DNA of 64,000 nucleotides from Trabulsiella odontotermitis (lineage in GTDB: Bacteria > Pseudomonadota > Gammaproteobacteria > Enterobacterales > Enterobacteriaceae): positions 1 to 64,000 of the forward strand of contig NZ_LIFX01000013.1 in assembly GCF_001297775.1 (NCBI RefSeq), written 5' to 3'. The position numbers and the translations under genes are program-made. The notes below the pieces were generated by a model, which ran no database searches, was not told the DNA's origin, and saw nothing but the letters and a program-made list of their open reading frames with translations. Every line of letters starts with the position of its first letter. The stretch's first letter is position 1. This document shows positions 50,758-62,888 of the stretch, one piece after another.

Positions 50758-52956
50758 CTAATCGGCGCGTGCGTCGAAAATCTCGCGGAATTTGGGGTGC
50801 AGCTGGCGAAACAGCGCGATCAGCTGCGGGTCAAAATGCTTACCGGCGCCGGGGAAAATCAACTCGCAGGCCTGCTCGTGGCTGAAACCCGGTTTATAAA
50901 CGCGTTTTTGCCGCAGCGCATCATAGACATCCGCCAGCGCCAGAATGCGTGCTTCGATGGGAATTTCAGTGCCTTTCAGGCCTTCCGGGTAGCCACTACC
51001 GTCCCATTTTTCATGGTGATAGTGAATGATGTTTTCGGCAATGGCGCCGAGGCCAAGCCCCCGAATAATTCGCCAGCCTTTCAGCGTATGAAGTTTCATC
51101 TCGCTGAACTCTTCTTCCGTCAGCGGCCCTTCTTTACGCAGAATGCGTTCCGGTACGGCGATTTTGCCGACGTCATGCAACGAGGCAAAGCGCTCAATAT
51201 CTCTCGCTGTGCGATGCGGCAGTTTCAGTTCCCGCGCCAGCAACCCGCAATAGGCCGATACGCGCTGAATATGGCTGCCGGTTTCATCGTCATGCGCGCG
51301 GTTCACTTTTTCCATCGCTTCCACGATGCTGCGGTTTACCAGCTGATTTTTTCTGATTTGCCGACGCAACAGCAGCACCAGGAACAGGCTGAACAGGGCG
51401 GTAATCAGCAGGATAACGCTGATCACTTTGAGCGTGTTTTTGCTGATGTCCAGCGTCGCTGGCGGCTCGTGATGCCGTTCTAACTGGGCGCGCAGGCTGG
51501 AGATGCGATGAACTTCGGTTAACAGTGAATGCAGCGGATGCCCCGGCGCGACCCAGGCACCGATTTGGTCATCAGAGTGCGTCAGCCCGGCCACTTTCAG
51601 CACACCGCGAAACAGCTCATTGCCGCGCAGTGCCAGCTCCAGCGAGCTGAGATCGCCAAGAATGTAGTCGACGCGATGGTTATCGATGGCATCGAACAGC
51701 TGATCAACAGAATCGACCGGTACCAGCGTGATGTCGTTGCCGAAGCGCTGCCGCAGGTAAAGGCTGGCATAGGAGTTGCGCAGCACCCCGACACGCTGAA
51801 AACGGATCTGTTCTTCGTCGCGAATAAAAGGCTCATCGATGCGGGTATACCAGGCGTTATGCCAGGACTGCAATGGTCCGATAATCCCGCGGGTATGCAG
51901 CGGATTCTCGTCGTTCAGGATATCGACCAGCCGCACCGGCCAGTTCTCCTCGCGCATGCGCGCGACGTAGTTATCCACGTAATGCACGTTCACGTTGATA
52001 TGCAGCAGGTCCCGCATATCCTTGATCATATCGATTGCTGTGCCGTGATAGCCGTTGCGGTCCTGCCAGATCAGCGGCGAGAAGTTCTCGCTTTTCGGCA
52101 GCCAGATATCCAGCGTGTTCTGTTTGATCCACGCGCTTTCCTGCGGCGTCAACTGAATGCGGCTCACCAGATAATTGCGTCGGCTATTTTCTTCCAGTTG
52201 CCGCAGTTTACCGTTTTGCTGCCATTCGCTGATTAACTGATTGATATTGCTGCGGACGTTCTTTAATTCGGGGCTGAAGCCGATCGTCACCGGAATGCGG
52301 AGATCCGGGAACGGACGCGAAATGGTGTAATAGTGCTGTGTGTCATCCATTTCCGAGTCATCGTTAATATAGTAATCGGCCTTACCGTCACGCAGCAGGT
52401 CAAAACCCAACTGGCTGTCATCGACCAGCAACACGTTGCGAAATTTCAGTTCGGGGTAGCGTTTTCTGACCTGGTCGAAGGTGGCGTCATTGCGACGAAA
52501 AGCCACCCGCGCGTGGTCCAGGTCATCCGACGTACTGACATTGCGGATCAGGCTGGCGGCCACCACTTCATTATCAAATAACCGCATGGAGAGGATTTTG
52601 CTGGTCGCGCGTTCTTCGGTGCGTAATACACCGGCATACAGGCCATAGTGGTTGTCATTAAAGAGGCGGTTGATCTCTTCGCCACCGACCGGATGAAGCT
52701 GGAAGTTATACCCATACTTCTCGTTAATGGCGCGAAAGAGATCCTGGTAATAACCCTGATAATGTCCACTGGCATCACGCCAGAATTCGAAATTTTCATC
52801 GTCATACAGCCAGACCGGCACTGGTTTTTGTGCGGCAAACAGCGGTGCTGCGCAGAACAGGAAGAGAATAACCTGTACTGCGTAACGTGACCTTTTTAGC
52901 AACTGGCGCCATCGACGATTCACAGAAGCAATCCTAATAAAGCGGGCAGTATTCAT
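50758..52956 (-). CDS. Membrane HD-GYP c-di-GMP phosphodiesterase with periplasmic SBP-3-like sensor
   Basis: 732 residues from ATG, or 721 from GTG 52923, which has a better ribosome site (AGGA eight bases away). N-terminal signal/membrane segment (VQVILFLFCAAPLFA), two tandem family 3 solute-binding-like periplasmic domains (about 45-270 and 280-490), a membrane helix (VISVILLITALFSLFLVLLL), and then a cytoplasmic HD-GYP domain: HD pair at about 594-595 in LHDVGKIAVPERIL and the signature HHEKWDGSGYP at about 647-657. Such enzymes hydrolyse c-di-GMP. The sensor layout recalls BvgS-type ligand sensing. HD-GYP proteins are absent from E. coli K-12, so this is an accessory gene between yecR and yecJ-ftnB. 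Confidence 0.88.
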   Translation of the reverse strand: MNTARFIRIASVNRRWRQLLKRSRYAVQVILFLFCAAPLFAAQKPVPVWLYDDENFEFWRDASGHYQGYYQDLFRAINEKYGYNFQLHPVGGEEINRLFNDNHYGLYAGVLRTEERATSKILSMRLFDNEVVAASLIRNVSTSDDLDHARVAFRRNDATFDQVRKRYPELKFRNVLLVDDSQLGFDLLRDGKADYYINDDSEMDDTQHYYTISRPFPDLRIPVTIGFSPELKNVRSNINQLISEWQQNGKLRQLEENSRRNYLVSRIQLTPQESAWIKQNTLDIWLPKSENFSPLIWQDRNGYHGTAIDMIKDMRDLLHINVNVHYVDNYVARMREENWPVRLVDILNDENPLHTRGIIGPLQSWHNAWYTRIDEPFIRDEEQIRFQRVGVLRNSYASLYLRQRFGNDITLVPVDSVDQLFDAIDNHRVDYILGDLSSLELALRGNELFRGVLKVAGLTHSDDQIGAWVAPGHPLHSLLTEVHRISSLRAQLERHHEPPATLDISKNTLKVISVILLITALFSLFLVLLLRRQIRKNQLVNRSIVEAMEKVNRAHDDETGSHIQRVSAYCGLLARELKLPHRTARDIERFASLHDVGKIAVPERILRKEGPLTEEEFSEMKLHTLKGWRIIRGLGLGAIAENIIHYHHEKWDGSGYPEGLKGTEIPIEARILALADVYDALRQKRVYKPGFSHEQACELIFPGAGKHFDPQLIALFRQLHPKFREIFDARAD

Positions 52957-53061
52957 CAGTTTAACGAACCGTTCACAACGCGGGTAGATCTTTTTATTAA
53001 CTTTTCGCCTTTATTTTTCCTGATTTATAAAACTATTTTTCATTAAATTTGAAAGTGAGTT

Positions 53062-53088
53062 CACTGGATAGTAAGGTGTGAACCAGTG
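53062..53088. repeat. Inverted repeat upstream of the RpiB-like gene
   Basis: CACTGG and CCAGTG separated by 15 bases, about 46 bases before the start; possible operator. A small GCGGG/CCCGC hairpin lies just before the ribosome site. Confidence 0.35.
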
Positions 53089-53133
53089 TGCTTATTCATC
53101 GCGGGTTTCCCCGCCGTAATCAGGAGTGAAGAC

Positions 53134-53772
53134 ATGAAGATTGCACTGATGATGGAAAACAGCCAGGCGAGCAAGAACGCCATCATCCTGAAAGAACTGA
53201 ATACCGTGGCCGGTGAAAAAGGGTTTCCGGTGTATAACGTCGGCATGAGCGATGAGCAGGATCATCATCTGACCTACATTCACCTCGGCATTATGGCCAG
53301 TATCTTGCTGAATTCAAAAGCGGTGGATTTCGTGGTGACCGGCTGCGGTACCGGGCAGGGGGCGCTGATGTCGCTGAACATCCACCCGGGCGTGGTGTGC
53401 GGTTATTGCATCGATCCGGCGGATGCTTTCCTGTTCGCCCAGATCAACAACGGTAATGCGCTGTCGCTGCCATTCGCCAAAGGCTTTGGCTGGGGCGCGG
53501 AACTGAACGTGCGCTTTATCTTTGAGAAAGCGTTCACCGGGCGCAATGGCGAAGGCTATCCGCCGGAGCGCAAGGAGCCCCAGGTGCGCAATGCCGGGAT
53601 CCTGAATCAAGTGAAAGCGGCGGTAGTGAAAGAGAATTATCTCGATACGCTACGCGCTATCGATCCTGAACTGGTGAAAACCGCCATTTCCGGGCCGCGC
53701 TTCCAGCAGTGTTTCTTTGATAACTGCCAGGACAGCGCCATCGAAGCGTTTGTGCGCGAGAGACTGGCGTAA
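53134..53772 (+). CDS. RpiB/LacA/LacB-family sugar-phosphate isomerase-like protein
   Basis: 212 residues from ATG 53134, seven bases after AGGAG (start MKIALMMENSQASKNAIILK). The RpiB/LacAB core is visible in VVTGCGTGQGALMSLNIHPG, with the active-site Cys-Gly-Thr-Gly loop, and NNGNALSLPFAKGFGWGAEL. It is longer than RpiB (about 150) with an extra C-terminal part. Isomerase of a pentose or hexose phosphate is the family role; the substrate is not known. It is divergent from the HD-GYP gene. Confidence 0.78.
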   Translation: MKIALMMENSQASKNAIILKELNTVAGEKGFPVYNVGMSDEQDHHLTYIHLGIMASILLNSKAVDFVVTGCGTGQGALMSLNIHPGVVCGYCIDPADAFLFAQINNGNALSLPFAKGFGWGAELNVRFIFEKAFTGRNGEGYPPERKEPQVRNAGILNQVKAAVVKENYLDTLRAIDPELVKTAISGPRFQQCFFDNCQDSAIEAFVRERLA

Positions 53773-53787
53773 CCGGCGAAATACCGC

Positions 53788-53817
53788 AACCCGGCGAGTC
53801 TCATCCCGCCGGGTTTT
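53788..53817. terminator. Terminator between the isomerase and MFS genes
   Basis: ACCCGGCG/CGCCGGGT-type stem, then TTTTT on the plus strand; between convergent genes. Confidence 0.75.
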
Positions 53818-55313
53818 TACTGGCTTTTTCGCGACACAGCGCTACCGGCATCGCGGGTAAGCTGTAGCGTATCTGCCATGCCTGCCAGACAAATCAGGGC
53901 AATGAACACGAAGGCCAGCCGGAAACTGATGCCGGGTAATGTCGCCAGATCCAGCCAGACACTCGCCTTTTCCCCCAGACGAATACCTATCGCCCCCAGT
54001 GTGATCCCTAGCCCGGTTGCCAGTTGTGTCGCGGTGCTGAACAGCGTATTGGCGTAACTCATCTGCGGTGAGGCGACATCAGCGAATGCCAGCGTGCTGA
54101 TACCGGTAAACTGGATGGAGCGGAACACGCCGCCGAGGTAGAGGATAAGCAACGTCAGCCAGACGGGCGTTTGCGGTGTCAGCAGCGCGCAGGCCAGCAA
54201 CGCCAGCACGTTCAGCGAGCCGTTGATCAGCAGTAATTTACGAAACCCGAGCCAGCGGATCAGCGGTGTGGTGGCGGGCTTGATGGTCAGATTGCCGACG
54301 AAAACCGCCAGCACCAGCAGCCCGGCGTGGAAAGGGTCCAGTCCGAATCCGACCTGAAACAGCAGCGGCAGCAGAAACGGCACGGCGCTGATCGACGCAC
54401 GAAACAGCGAACCCCCGTACATGGTGATGCGAAAGGTGGCGATTTTCAGCGAATCCAGACGGATCATCGGCCAGGGCGTGCGGCGAAAATGGCGCAACGC
54501 AAAGGCAAACGCCAGCCCGCCGGTCAGCAACAACGCCACTGTCTGCAGGGTTTGTGATGTTGTCGATCCCAGCATTTCCATGGCATACACCAGACAAACC
54601 ATCGCCAGCGCTGTCGCCAGAAAACCGGGCAGATCGAACGGGCGGCGCTCCGTTTCACGAATATCCGGGATAATGCGCAACGCCAGCACAATCGCCACCA
54701 GACCCAGGGGAACATTAATAAAGAAGATCCAGCGCCAGCTGGCGTAGCTGGTGATGAACCCGCCGAGCGCCGGGCCGATGATGGGCGCCACCAGCGCGGG
54801 CCAGGTGAGGGTGGCGATGGCGGTGATTAACTGATGTTTCGGCGTGGTGCGCAGCACCGCGAGTCGCCCGACGGGCACCATCAGCGCGCCGCCGACGCCC
54901 TGCAAAATGCGCATCGCGACGAAGCTGTCGACGCTGGTGGCTAGCCCGCAAAAGACCGAAGCGAGGGTGAATATCGCCAGCGCGAGGCTGAAAACGTGGC
55001 GCGCGCCAAAACGGTCAGCTATCCAGCCGCTCGCCGGAATCAACACGGCGAGGGTAATCAGATAGGCGCTGATCCCGATATTCAGATCCACCGCCTGGAC
55101 GGCGAAGGTTTTCGCCATATCGGGCAGGGCGGTGGCGATAACGGTGCCATCGAGAAACTCCATAAAAAAGGCCCCCGCAACCAGTAGTGCGGCGGGTGAA
55201 ATTCCCCGGGATCCCTGTGTGGAAAGTGTGTTACGTACTGCTGGTTTGCCTTCGCTGCTCAATGTTGGTGTCCCACTGCCATTTTTTATTGATAGTTTTA
55301 TGCCCCGCGTCAA
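53817..55313 (-). CDS. DHA2-family MFS multidrug efflux transporter (EmrB/MdtD type)
   Basis: Up to 498 residues, with about 14 hydrophobic helices. The DHA2 motif FFMEFLDGTVIATALPDMAK near the first helix and ILQGVGGALMVPVGRLAVLR (motif C region) are typical of EmrB/MdtD exporters. The longest frame starts at TTG 55313; TTG 55262 is also possible, since the first 40 residues are not conserved in character. Export of drugs or metabolites is inferred. No EmrA-type adaptor is nearby. Confidence 0.82.
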   Translation of the reverse strand: MTRGIKLSIKNGSGTPTLSSEGKPAVRNTLSTQGSRGISPAALLVAGAFFMEFLDGTVIATALPDMAKTFAVQAVDLNIGISAYLITLAVLIPASGWIADRFGARHVFSLALAIFTLASVFCGLATSVDSFVAMRILQGVGGALMVPVGRLAVLRTTPKHQLITAIATLTWPALVAPIIGPALGGFITSYASWRWIFFINVPLGLVAIVLALRIIPDIRETERRPFDLPGFLATALAMVCLVYAMEMLGSTTSQTLQTVALLLTGGLAFAFALRHFRRTPWPMIRLDSLKIATFRITMYGGSLFRASISAVPFLLPLLFQVGFGLDPFHAGLLVLAVFVGNLTIKPATTPLIRWLGFRKLLLINGSLNVLALLACALLTPQTPVWLTLLILYLGGVFRSIQFTGISTLAFADVASPQMSYANTLFSTATQLATGLGITLGAIGIRLGEKASVWLDLATLPGISFRLAFVFIALICLAGMADTLQLTRDAGSAVSRKSQ

Positions 55314-55358
55314 CCGCGTTTTAGGGTACTATGGCGCTCCGCTAAGGAGGAGTAAAAA

Positions 55359-55610
55359 ATGTCACAACAACTTTCCGCTAATGATGAACTGGTCTCAGAC
55401 GTCGTGGCCTGCCAACTGGTGATTAAGCAAATTCTGGATGTGATTGACGTGATTGCACCGGTTGAAGTGCGCGACAAGATGGCGTCACAGCTGAAGTCGA
55501 TTGATTTTTCCGGCCAGCAGGCGGGGGTGGATCCGGTGACGCGCCGCGCCATTCAGAAAGCGATTGCGCTGATCGAACTGAAATTTACCCCGCAGGGCGA
55601 AGCCCATTAA
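55359..55610 (+). CDS. yecJ: Small DUF2766 protein YecJ
   Basis: 83 residues with a very strong ribosome site (AAGGAGGAG). Start [20 protein letters not shown], end [20 protein letters not shown]; mostly helical. Length and position next to ftnB fit E. coli YecJ; function unknown. Confidence 0.82.
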   Translation: MSQQLSANDELVSDVVACQLVIKQILDVIDVIAPVEVRDKMASQLKSIDFSGQQAGVDPVTRRAIQKAIALIELKFTPQGEAH

Positions 55611-55613
55611 TCC

Positions 55614-55637
55614 GGTGTCCTGCCGCGGCAGGACACC
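55614..55637. repeat. 24-bp perfect palindrome after yecJ
   Basis: Arms GGTGTCCTGCCG and CGGCAGGACACC directly abut, four bases after the yecJ stop and between it and the convergent ftnB. No T tract follows. It can act as a 3'-end hairpin for both genes. Confidence 0.75.
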
Positions 55638-55677
55638 AGACTTAACGGTCTCAAAGGAAGGTTTGTCGCAGGGGCAA

Positions 55678-56181
55678 TTAATGTTTCTGGAATTTAACGA
55701 CGTTCAGCACATGCTCGTCGGTTTGTTCCGGGCAAAGACCCGCCTGCTTAGCGTTGCGAACTTCTTCCAGAATCGTTTGCAATAACAGGCCATCCTGCTG
55801 CTGTTCTTCTTCCAGCAGGTGAAGGAAGCTCAGGGTTGCACCATCCTGAATGGCCTTTGCTTCTGCCGTCAGTGCGGAGAGCGTATTGCTGCGCTGCTGA
55901 TGTTCTTCGAGCGATTTCAGAAACAAGTCTTCCAGTGTGGAACAGGTCGCATCGGAAGTATCTACGGCTTTAATCATCGGACATGCGCCGGACGTTTTCA
56001 TAAAATCAAACATGCGCATCATTTTCGTCACGTTCAGTTGTGCCTGATTACGCAGGAAAGTGGCGGTGCCGTTCAGACGACGCTCACTGCACCATTCGCT
56101 AAAACGCAGGCACAGGTTAGAGGCATAGAATTCAAGGTTCATCTGAGCATTCAGCTTTTGCGCCATTCCGTTGACAGTCAT
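55678..56181 (-). CDS. ftnB: Ferritin-like protein FtnB
   Basis: 167 residues, about E. coli length, with [20 protein letters not shown] and [20 protein letters not shown]. Several ferroxidase ligands of FtnA are changed, as is usual for FtnB, which supplies iron for Fe-S repair rather than bulk storage. Monocistronic, convergent with yecJ. Confidence 0.94.
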   Translation of the reverse strand: MTVNGMAQKLNAQMNLEFYASNLCLRFSEWCSERRLNGTATFLRNQAQLNVTKMMRMFDFMKTSGACPMIKAVDTSDATCSTLEDLFLKSLEEHQQRSNTLSALTAEAKAIQDGATLSFLHLLEEEQQQDGLLLQTILEEVRNAKQAGLCPEQTDEHVLNVVKFQKH

Positions 56182-56926
56182 ACTAATATCCTAAATTACA
56201 TGTAGAAATCACGCGCACGGCAGCTGTAAACAGCGCGCGTGCACCATAAATAATAAACGTAATAACGTTGAGAGATGACGATACCAAATATGATTTATAT
56301 CGCGGACAAGATAATAACGCGAAATATCGAATAAGAAAATACCTAAATTTTACTCTTTACGTTTGGTTACAGTAGTGCGGAATTAACCCTTTTTAAGACA
56401 TTTTCTAAAATATATATAATGTATCTGGCTGATATTTAATACAAAGATATTATCTGTAAAATACGAGCCTGATAATATGACAAAAAAATGATTGTTACCG
56501 GTAAAATAAAAGAAAATCTGAATGAGGCATTTCGTTAATTCTCTGTAGATCTGGCGATCTTTTTGCCACAGCGTAAAAATCTTTCAGAAAAAGTCCCGGC
56601 GCCCGACAGCGAAAATGCCCGCCAATGCCGTGCTGGCAGGCCGATGAGGATAAGTTGGCTGGTGGCATGGATAATTCTGCCATAGCCCGGTGCTATTGTA
56701 TGATGAATACGTTAAAAATTATGTCATTTCTCGCTAAATCTATGCACTCAATTACTGTAATTCTGCGGTGTGATGGCGCTCTCTTATGGATAATTAATTT
56801 CCCGCTATTAATAAACTCACATGGGCATTGTTGCTGTGATCGATGCTAATGCGTTGTTTTATGTCCGAATAAATTCAGAAATTAGATTTTTCCCTACATA
56901 AAAGAGCACTAAAGCTGGAGTTTACC
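56182..56926. other. Long intergenic region between ftnB and araF
   Basis: 745 bases, AT-rich at the ftnB side. It contains the ftnB promoter on the left and the araFGH control region on the right. The only open frames are short (for example 19 codons at 56274-56333) and unsupported. I see no clear sRNA terminator. Confidence 0.6.
56785..56793. promoter_or_regulatory. Possible AraC half-site upstream of araF
   Basis: TATGGATAA equals the conserved half of the AraC consensus TATGGATAAAAATGCTA, about 140 bases before araF. A CRP-like TGTGA half-site lies a few bases upstream (56770-56774). The partner half-site was not found. Confidence 0.4.
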
Positions 56927-57907
56927 ATGCACAAATTTACTAAAGCACTGGCGGCGATCGGTCTCGCTGCGGTTATGTCACAATCGGCTATCGCAGAGAA
57001 TATGAAACTGGGTTTTTTAGTTAAACAGCCAGAAGAACCCTGGTTCCAGACCGAATGGCGTTTTGCCGATAAAGCCGGTAAAGATTTAGGGTTTGATGTG
57101 ATTAAAATCGCCGTGCCTGACGGTGAGAAAACGCTGAACGCCATCGACAGCCTTGCCGCCAGCGGTGCGAAAGGGTTTGTTATCTGTACGCCTGACCCGA
57201 AACTGGGGCCAGCCATCGTGGCGAAGGCACGCAGCTATGATATGAAAGTGATTACCGTCGATGACCAGTTCGTTAACGCGAAAGGTAAACCGATGGAAAA
57301 TGTCCCGCTGGTGATGATGGCTGCCAGTGAAATCGGCGCCCGCCAGGGACAAGAACTGTATAAAGAGATGCAAAAACGCGGCTGGGATGTCAAACAAACC
57401 GGCGTCATGGCGATTACTGCCGATGAGCTGGATACCGCGCGTCGCCGCACCACCGGCTCCATGGACGCGCTGAAAGCGGCAGGTTTCCCGGCAGCGCAAA
57501 TCTACAAAGTGCCTACCAAATCTAACGATATCCCCGGTGCATTCGATGCCGGTAACTCCCTGCTGGTTCAGCATCCTCAAGTCAAACACTGGCTGGTGGT
57601 CGGCATGAATGACAATACCGTGCTGGGCGGCGTTCGCGCCACCGAAGGGCAGGGCTTTAAAGCCAACGACGTCATCGGTATTGGTATTAACGGTGTGGAT
57701 GCGGTGAACGAACTGTCAAAAGCGCAGGCCACCGGTTTCTACGGCTCGTTGCTGCCAAGCCCGGACGTGCATGGCTATAAAACCAGCCAGTTGCTTTACA
57801 ACTGGGTGACCAAAGGTGCAGAACCGCCGAAATTCACCGCTGTGACCGACGTTGTACTGATCACGCGTGACAATTTCAAAGAAGAGCTGGCGAAGAAAGG
57901 GCTGTAA
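56927..57907 (+). CDS. araF: L-arabinose-binding periplasmic protein AraF
   Basis: 326 residues, signal peptide [23 protein letters not shown] then [20 protein letters not shown]. Type I periplasmic binding fold; almost identical to E. coli AraF, but the last three residues of that protein are missing. First gene of araFGH. Confidence 0.98.
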   Translation: MHKFTKALAAIGLAAVMSQSAIAENMKLGFLVKQPEEPWFQTEWRFADKAGKDLGFDVIKIAVPDGEKTLNAIDSLAASGAKGFVICTPDPKLGPAIVAKARSYDMKVITVDDQFVNAKGKPMENVPLVMMAASEIGARQGQELYKEMQKRGWDVKQTGVMAITADELDTARRRTTGSMDALKAAGFPAAQIYKVPTKSNDIPGAFDAGNSLLVQHPQVKHWLVVGMNDNTVLGGVRATEGQGFKANDVIGIGINGVDAVNELSKAQATGFYGSLLPSPDVHGYKTSQLLYNWVTKGAEPPKFTAVTDVVLITRDNFKEELAKKGL

Positions 57908-57977
57908 AACGCACACCGGCTGCCCCTGCATACGCGCGGGCAGCCGGACGCGTGCTGAACTTACTGGCGGAGTCGTT

Positions 57978-59492
57978 ATGCAACAGTCAACACCGTATCT
58001 CTCATTTCACGGCATCACCAAAACATTCCCTGGTGTGAAGGCACTGTCGGATATCAGTTTCGACTGCTATTCCGGACAGGTTCACGCGCTGATGGGGGAG
58101 AATGGCGCCGGAAAATCCACACTGCTTAAAATCCTCAGCGGCAACTATTCGCCGACGGCCGGTACTCTGCGGATCCGCGGACAGGAGATGGCGTTTGCTG
58201 ATACGACCGCCGCGCTGAATGCCGGGGTGGCGATCATTTATCAGGAACTGCATCTGGTGCCTGAAATGACCGTAGCGGAAAACATCTATCTCGGACAGTT
58301 GCCGCATAAAGGCGGGATTGTGAATCGCTCTTTGCTGAATTACGAATCGCGTCTGCAACTGGAGCATCTTGGGCTCGATATCGACCCGGAAACGCCACTG
58401 AAATATCTCTCCATCGGCCAGTGGCAGATGGTGGAAATCGCGAAGGCGCTGGCGCGCAACGCTAAAATTATCGCCTTTGACGAACCGACCAGCTCGTTAT
58501 CGGCGCGCGAAATCGACAATCTGTTCCGCGTCATCCGCGAACTGCGTAACGAAGGGCGCGTTATCCTTTATGTCTCCCACCGAATGGAAGAGATCTTTGC
58601 CCTCAGCGACGCGGTGACTGTCTTCAAAGATGGCCGTTTTGTGCGCACGTTTACCGACATGCAGCAGGTCAACCATGAGGTGCTGGTGCAGGCGATGGTC
58701 GGGCGCGACATCGGTGATATTTATGGCTGGCAACCGCGCGAATATGGCGCGGAACGACTGCGGCTGGAGCAGGTACAGGCACCGGGCGTACGTACGCCGA
58801 TCTCGCTCTCTGTGCGCAGCGGCGAAATCGTCGGGTTGTTTGGTCTGGTCGGCGCAGGGCGCAGCGAACTGATGAAAGGGCTGTTCGGTGGCACGCGCAT
58901 CACCGGCGGTCAGGTGTGGATTGACGGTGAACCCGTCAACATCACCAAACCGGCGCAGGCGATCAGCGCGGGCATGATGCTCTGCCCGGAAGATCGCAAA
59001 GCGGAAGGGATCATCCCGGTTCACTCTGTGCGCGACAACATTAATATCAGCGCCAGACGCAAACATATCCTTGGCGGCTGCGTGATCAATAACCGCTGGG
59101 AAGAGCAGAACGCCGATCACCATATTCAGTCGCTGAATATCAAAACCCCTGGCGCGGAACAGCTGATCATGAATCTCTCCGGCGGGAACCAGCAGAAAGC
59201 GATCCTGGGCCGCTGGCTCTCTGAAGAGATGAAAGTCATTTTGCTCGATGAACCGACCCGCGGCATCGACGTCGGGGCCAAACACGAAATCTATAACGTT
59301 ATCTATGCGCTGGCGGCGTCCGGCGTGGCGGTGCTCTTTGCCTCAAGCGATCTGCCGGAAGTGATTGGCGTCGCCGACCGTATCGTGGTGATGCGCGAAG
59401 GGGAAATCGCCGGTGAGTTGCTGCATGAAAACGCCAATGAACAGCAGGCGTTAAGCCTTGCGATGCCTAAAGTCAGCCAGGCGGTCGCCTGA
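57978..59492 (+). CDS. araG: Arabinose ABC transporter ATPase AraG
   Basis: 504 residues from ATG 57978 ([20 protein letters not shown]). Two fused nucleotide-binding domains: the first has [30 protein letters not shown] and [12 protein letters not shown]; the second has [16 protein letters not shown] and [14 protein letters not shown], with the degenerate Walker A ([13 protein letters not shown]) usual for sugar importers. An upstream in-frame extension into the araF end is rejected. Confidence 0.98.
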   Translation: MQQSTPYLSFHGITKTFPGVKALSDISFDCYSGQVHALMGENGAGKSTLLKILSGNYSPTAGTLRIRGQEMAFADTTAALNAGVAIIYQELHLVPEMTVAENIYLGQLPHKGGIVNRSLLNYESRLQLEHLGLDIDPETPLKYLSIGQWQMVEIAKALARNAKIIAFDEPTSSLSAREIDNLFRVIRELRNEGRVILYVSHRMEEIFALSDAVTVFKDGRFVRTFTDMQQVNHEVLVQAMVGRDIGDIYGWQPREYGAERLRLEQVQAPGVRTPISLSVRSGEIVGLFGLVGAGRSELMKGLFGGTRITGGQVWIDGEPVNITKPAQAISAGMMLCPEDRKAEGIIPVHSVRDNINISARRKHILGGCVINNRWEEQNADHHIQSLNIKTPGAEQLIMNLSGGNQQKAILGRWLSEEMKVILLDEPTRGIDVGAKHEIYNVIYALAASGVAVLFASSDLPEVIGVADRIVVMREGEIAGELLHENANEQQALSLAMPKVSQAVA

Positions 59493-59501
59493 GAGGAGTC
59501 T

Positions 59502-60485
59502 ATGATGTCATCTGTTACTACATCCGGCGCAACCCAGAAATCGTTCAGCTTTGGCCGCATCTGGGATCAGTACGGCATGCTGGTGGTGTTCGCCGTTCTG
59601 TTTATCGCCTGCGCGATTTTTGTGCCTAACTTCGCCACGTTCATCAATATGAAAGGGTTGGGGCTGGCGATTTCTATGTCCGGCATGGTGGCGTGCGGCA
59701 TGCTGTTTTGCCTCGCTTCCGGTGATTTTGACCTGTCTGTCGCTTCGGTGATTGCCTGCGCCGGGGTCACCACGGCGGTGGTGATTAATATCACCGAGAG
59801 CCTGTGGATCGGCGTTCTTGCCGGGCTGTTGCTCGGTGTGCTGAGCGGCCTGGTCAACGGCTTTGTCATCGCCCGACTGAAAATCAACGCCCTGATCACC
59901 ACGCTTGCCACCATGCAAATTGTCCGTGGTCTGGCCTATATTATTTCCGACGGGAAAGCGGTGGGGATCGAAGACGAGCGTTTCTTTACCCTCGGTTATG
60001 CCAACTGGTTCGGGTTACCGGCGCCTATCTGGTTAACGGTTGTGTGCCTGGTGATCTTCGGGTTGCTGCTCAACAAAACCACCTTTGGTCGCAATACGCT
60101 GGCGATTGGCGGTAATGAAGAAGCGGCGCGGCTCGCCGGGGTGCCGGTGGTGCGCACCAAGATCATCATCTTTGTGCTCTCCGGTCTGGTGTCGGCAGCG
60201 GCGGGGATCATCCTCGCCTCGCGTATGACCAGCGGCCAGCCAATGACGTCCATCGGCTATGAGCTGATCGTCATTTCGGCCTGTGTGCTGGGTGGCGTTT
60301 CTCTGAAAGGCGGGATTGGGAAAATCTCGTATGTCGTCGCCGGGATTCTGATTCTGGGGACCGTCGAGAATGCGATGAACCTGCTGAATATCTCGCCGTT
60401 CTCGCAGTATGTGGTGCGCGGTCTGATACTGCTGGCCGCGGTGATTTTCGACCGCTACAAACAAAAAGCGAAGCGTACGGCGTAA
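59502..60485 (+). CDS. araH: Arabinose ABC transporter permease AraH
   Basis: 327 residues of the RbsC/AraH permease family with about ten helices; GDFDLSVASVIACAGVTTAV and the coupling-helix region GGNEEAARLAGVPVVRTKI are typical. Nine bases after araG; ends the operon. Confidence 0.97.
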   Translation: MMSSVTTSGATQKSFSFGRIWDQYGMLVVFAVLFIACAIFVPNFATFINMKGLGLAISMSGMVACGMLFCLASGDFDLSVASVIACAGVTTAVVINITESLWIGVLAGLLLGVLSGLVNGFVIARLKINALITTLATMQIVRGLAYIISDGKAVGIEDERFFTLGYANWFGLPAPIWLTVVCLVIFGLLLNKTTFGRNTLAIGGNEEAARLAGVPVVRTKIIIFVLSGLVSAAAGIILASRMTSGQPMTSIGYELIVISACVLGGVSLKGGIGKISYVVAGILILGTVENAMNLLNISPFSQYVVRGLILLAAVIFDRYKQKAKRTA

Positions 60486-60522
60486 TTTTTGCCCCCAACC
60501 TTTAAGTGTACTTCTTCCGTCT

Positions 60523-60550
60523 CGCCAGTGGGTAATTCCACTGGCGTTTT
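60523..60550 (+). terminator. Terminator of araFGH
   Basis: CGCCAGTGG/CCACTGGCG stem, six-base loop, then TTTTC. Confidence 0.82.
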
Positions 60551-60580
60551 CATTTGAAAATGGCGAGAGCGGTCACACTG

Positions 60581-60590
60581 TCTATACTTA
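60581..60590 (+). promoter_or_regulatory. Sigma-S type -10 of otsBA
   Basis: TCTATACTTA, an exact match to the extended sigma-S -10 pattern, about 57 bases before otsB. otsBA is a classic RpoS-dependent operon. Confidence 0.75.
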
Positions 60591-60599
60591 TACTGCTAA

Positions 60600-62844
<2,245 letters not shown>

Positions 62845-62858
62845 CCGCAATCACACCC

Positions 62859-62879
62859 TGCGCGCCCTTGTGGCGCGCA
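62859..62879. terminator. Hairpin between otsA and uspC
   Basis: Eight-base GC stem (TGCGCGCC/GGCGCGCA) between convergent genes; the T tract is weak. Confidence 0.55.
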
Positions 62880-62888
62880 TCATTTCGC

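Noticed and set aside
55314-55358. AzuC/AzuR small RNA-protein near yecJ
   Set aside because: E. coli has azuC in this neighbourhood, but I could not find an equivalent small frame between yecJ and yecR.
56495-56683. 62-residue minus-strand frame between ftnB and araF
   Set aside because: No ribosome site or recognisable family; likely chance frame in intergenic DNA.
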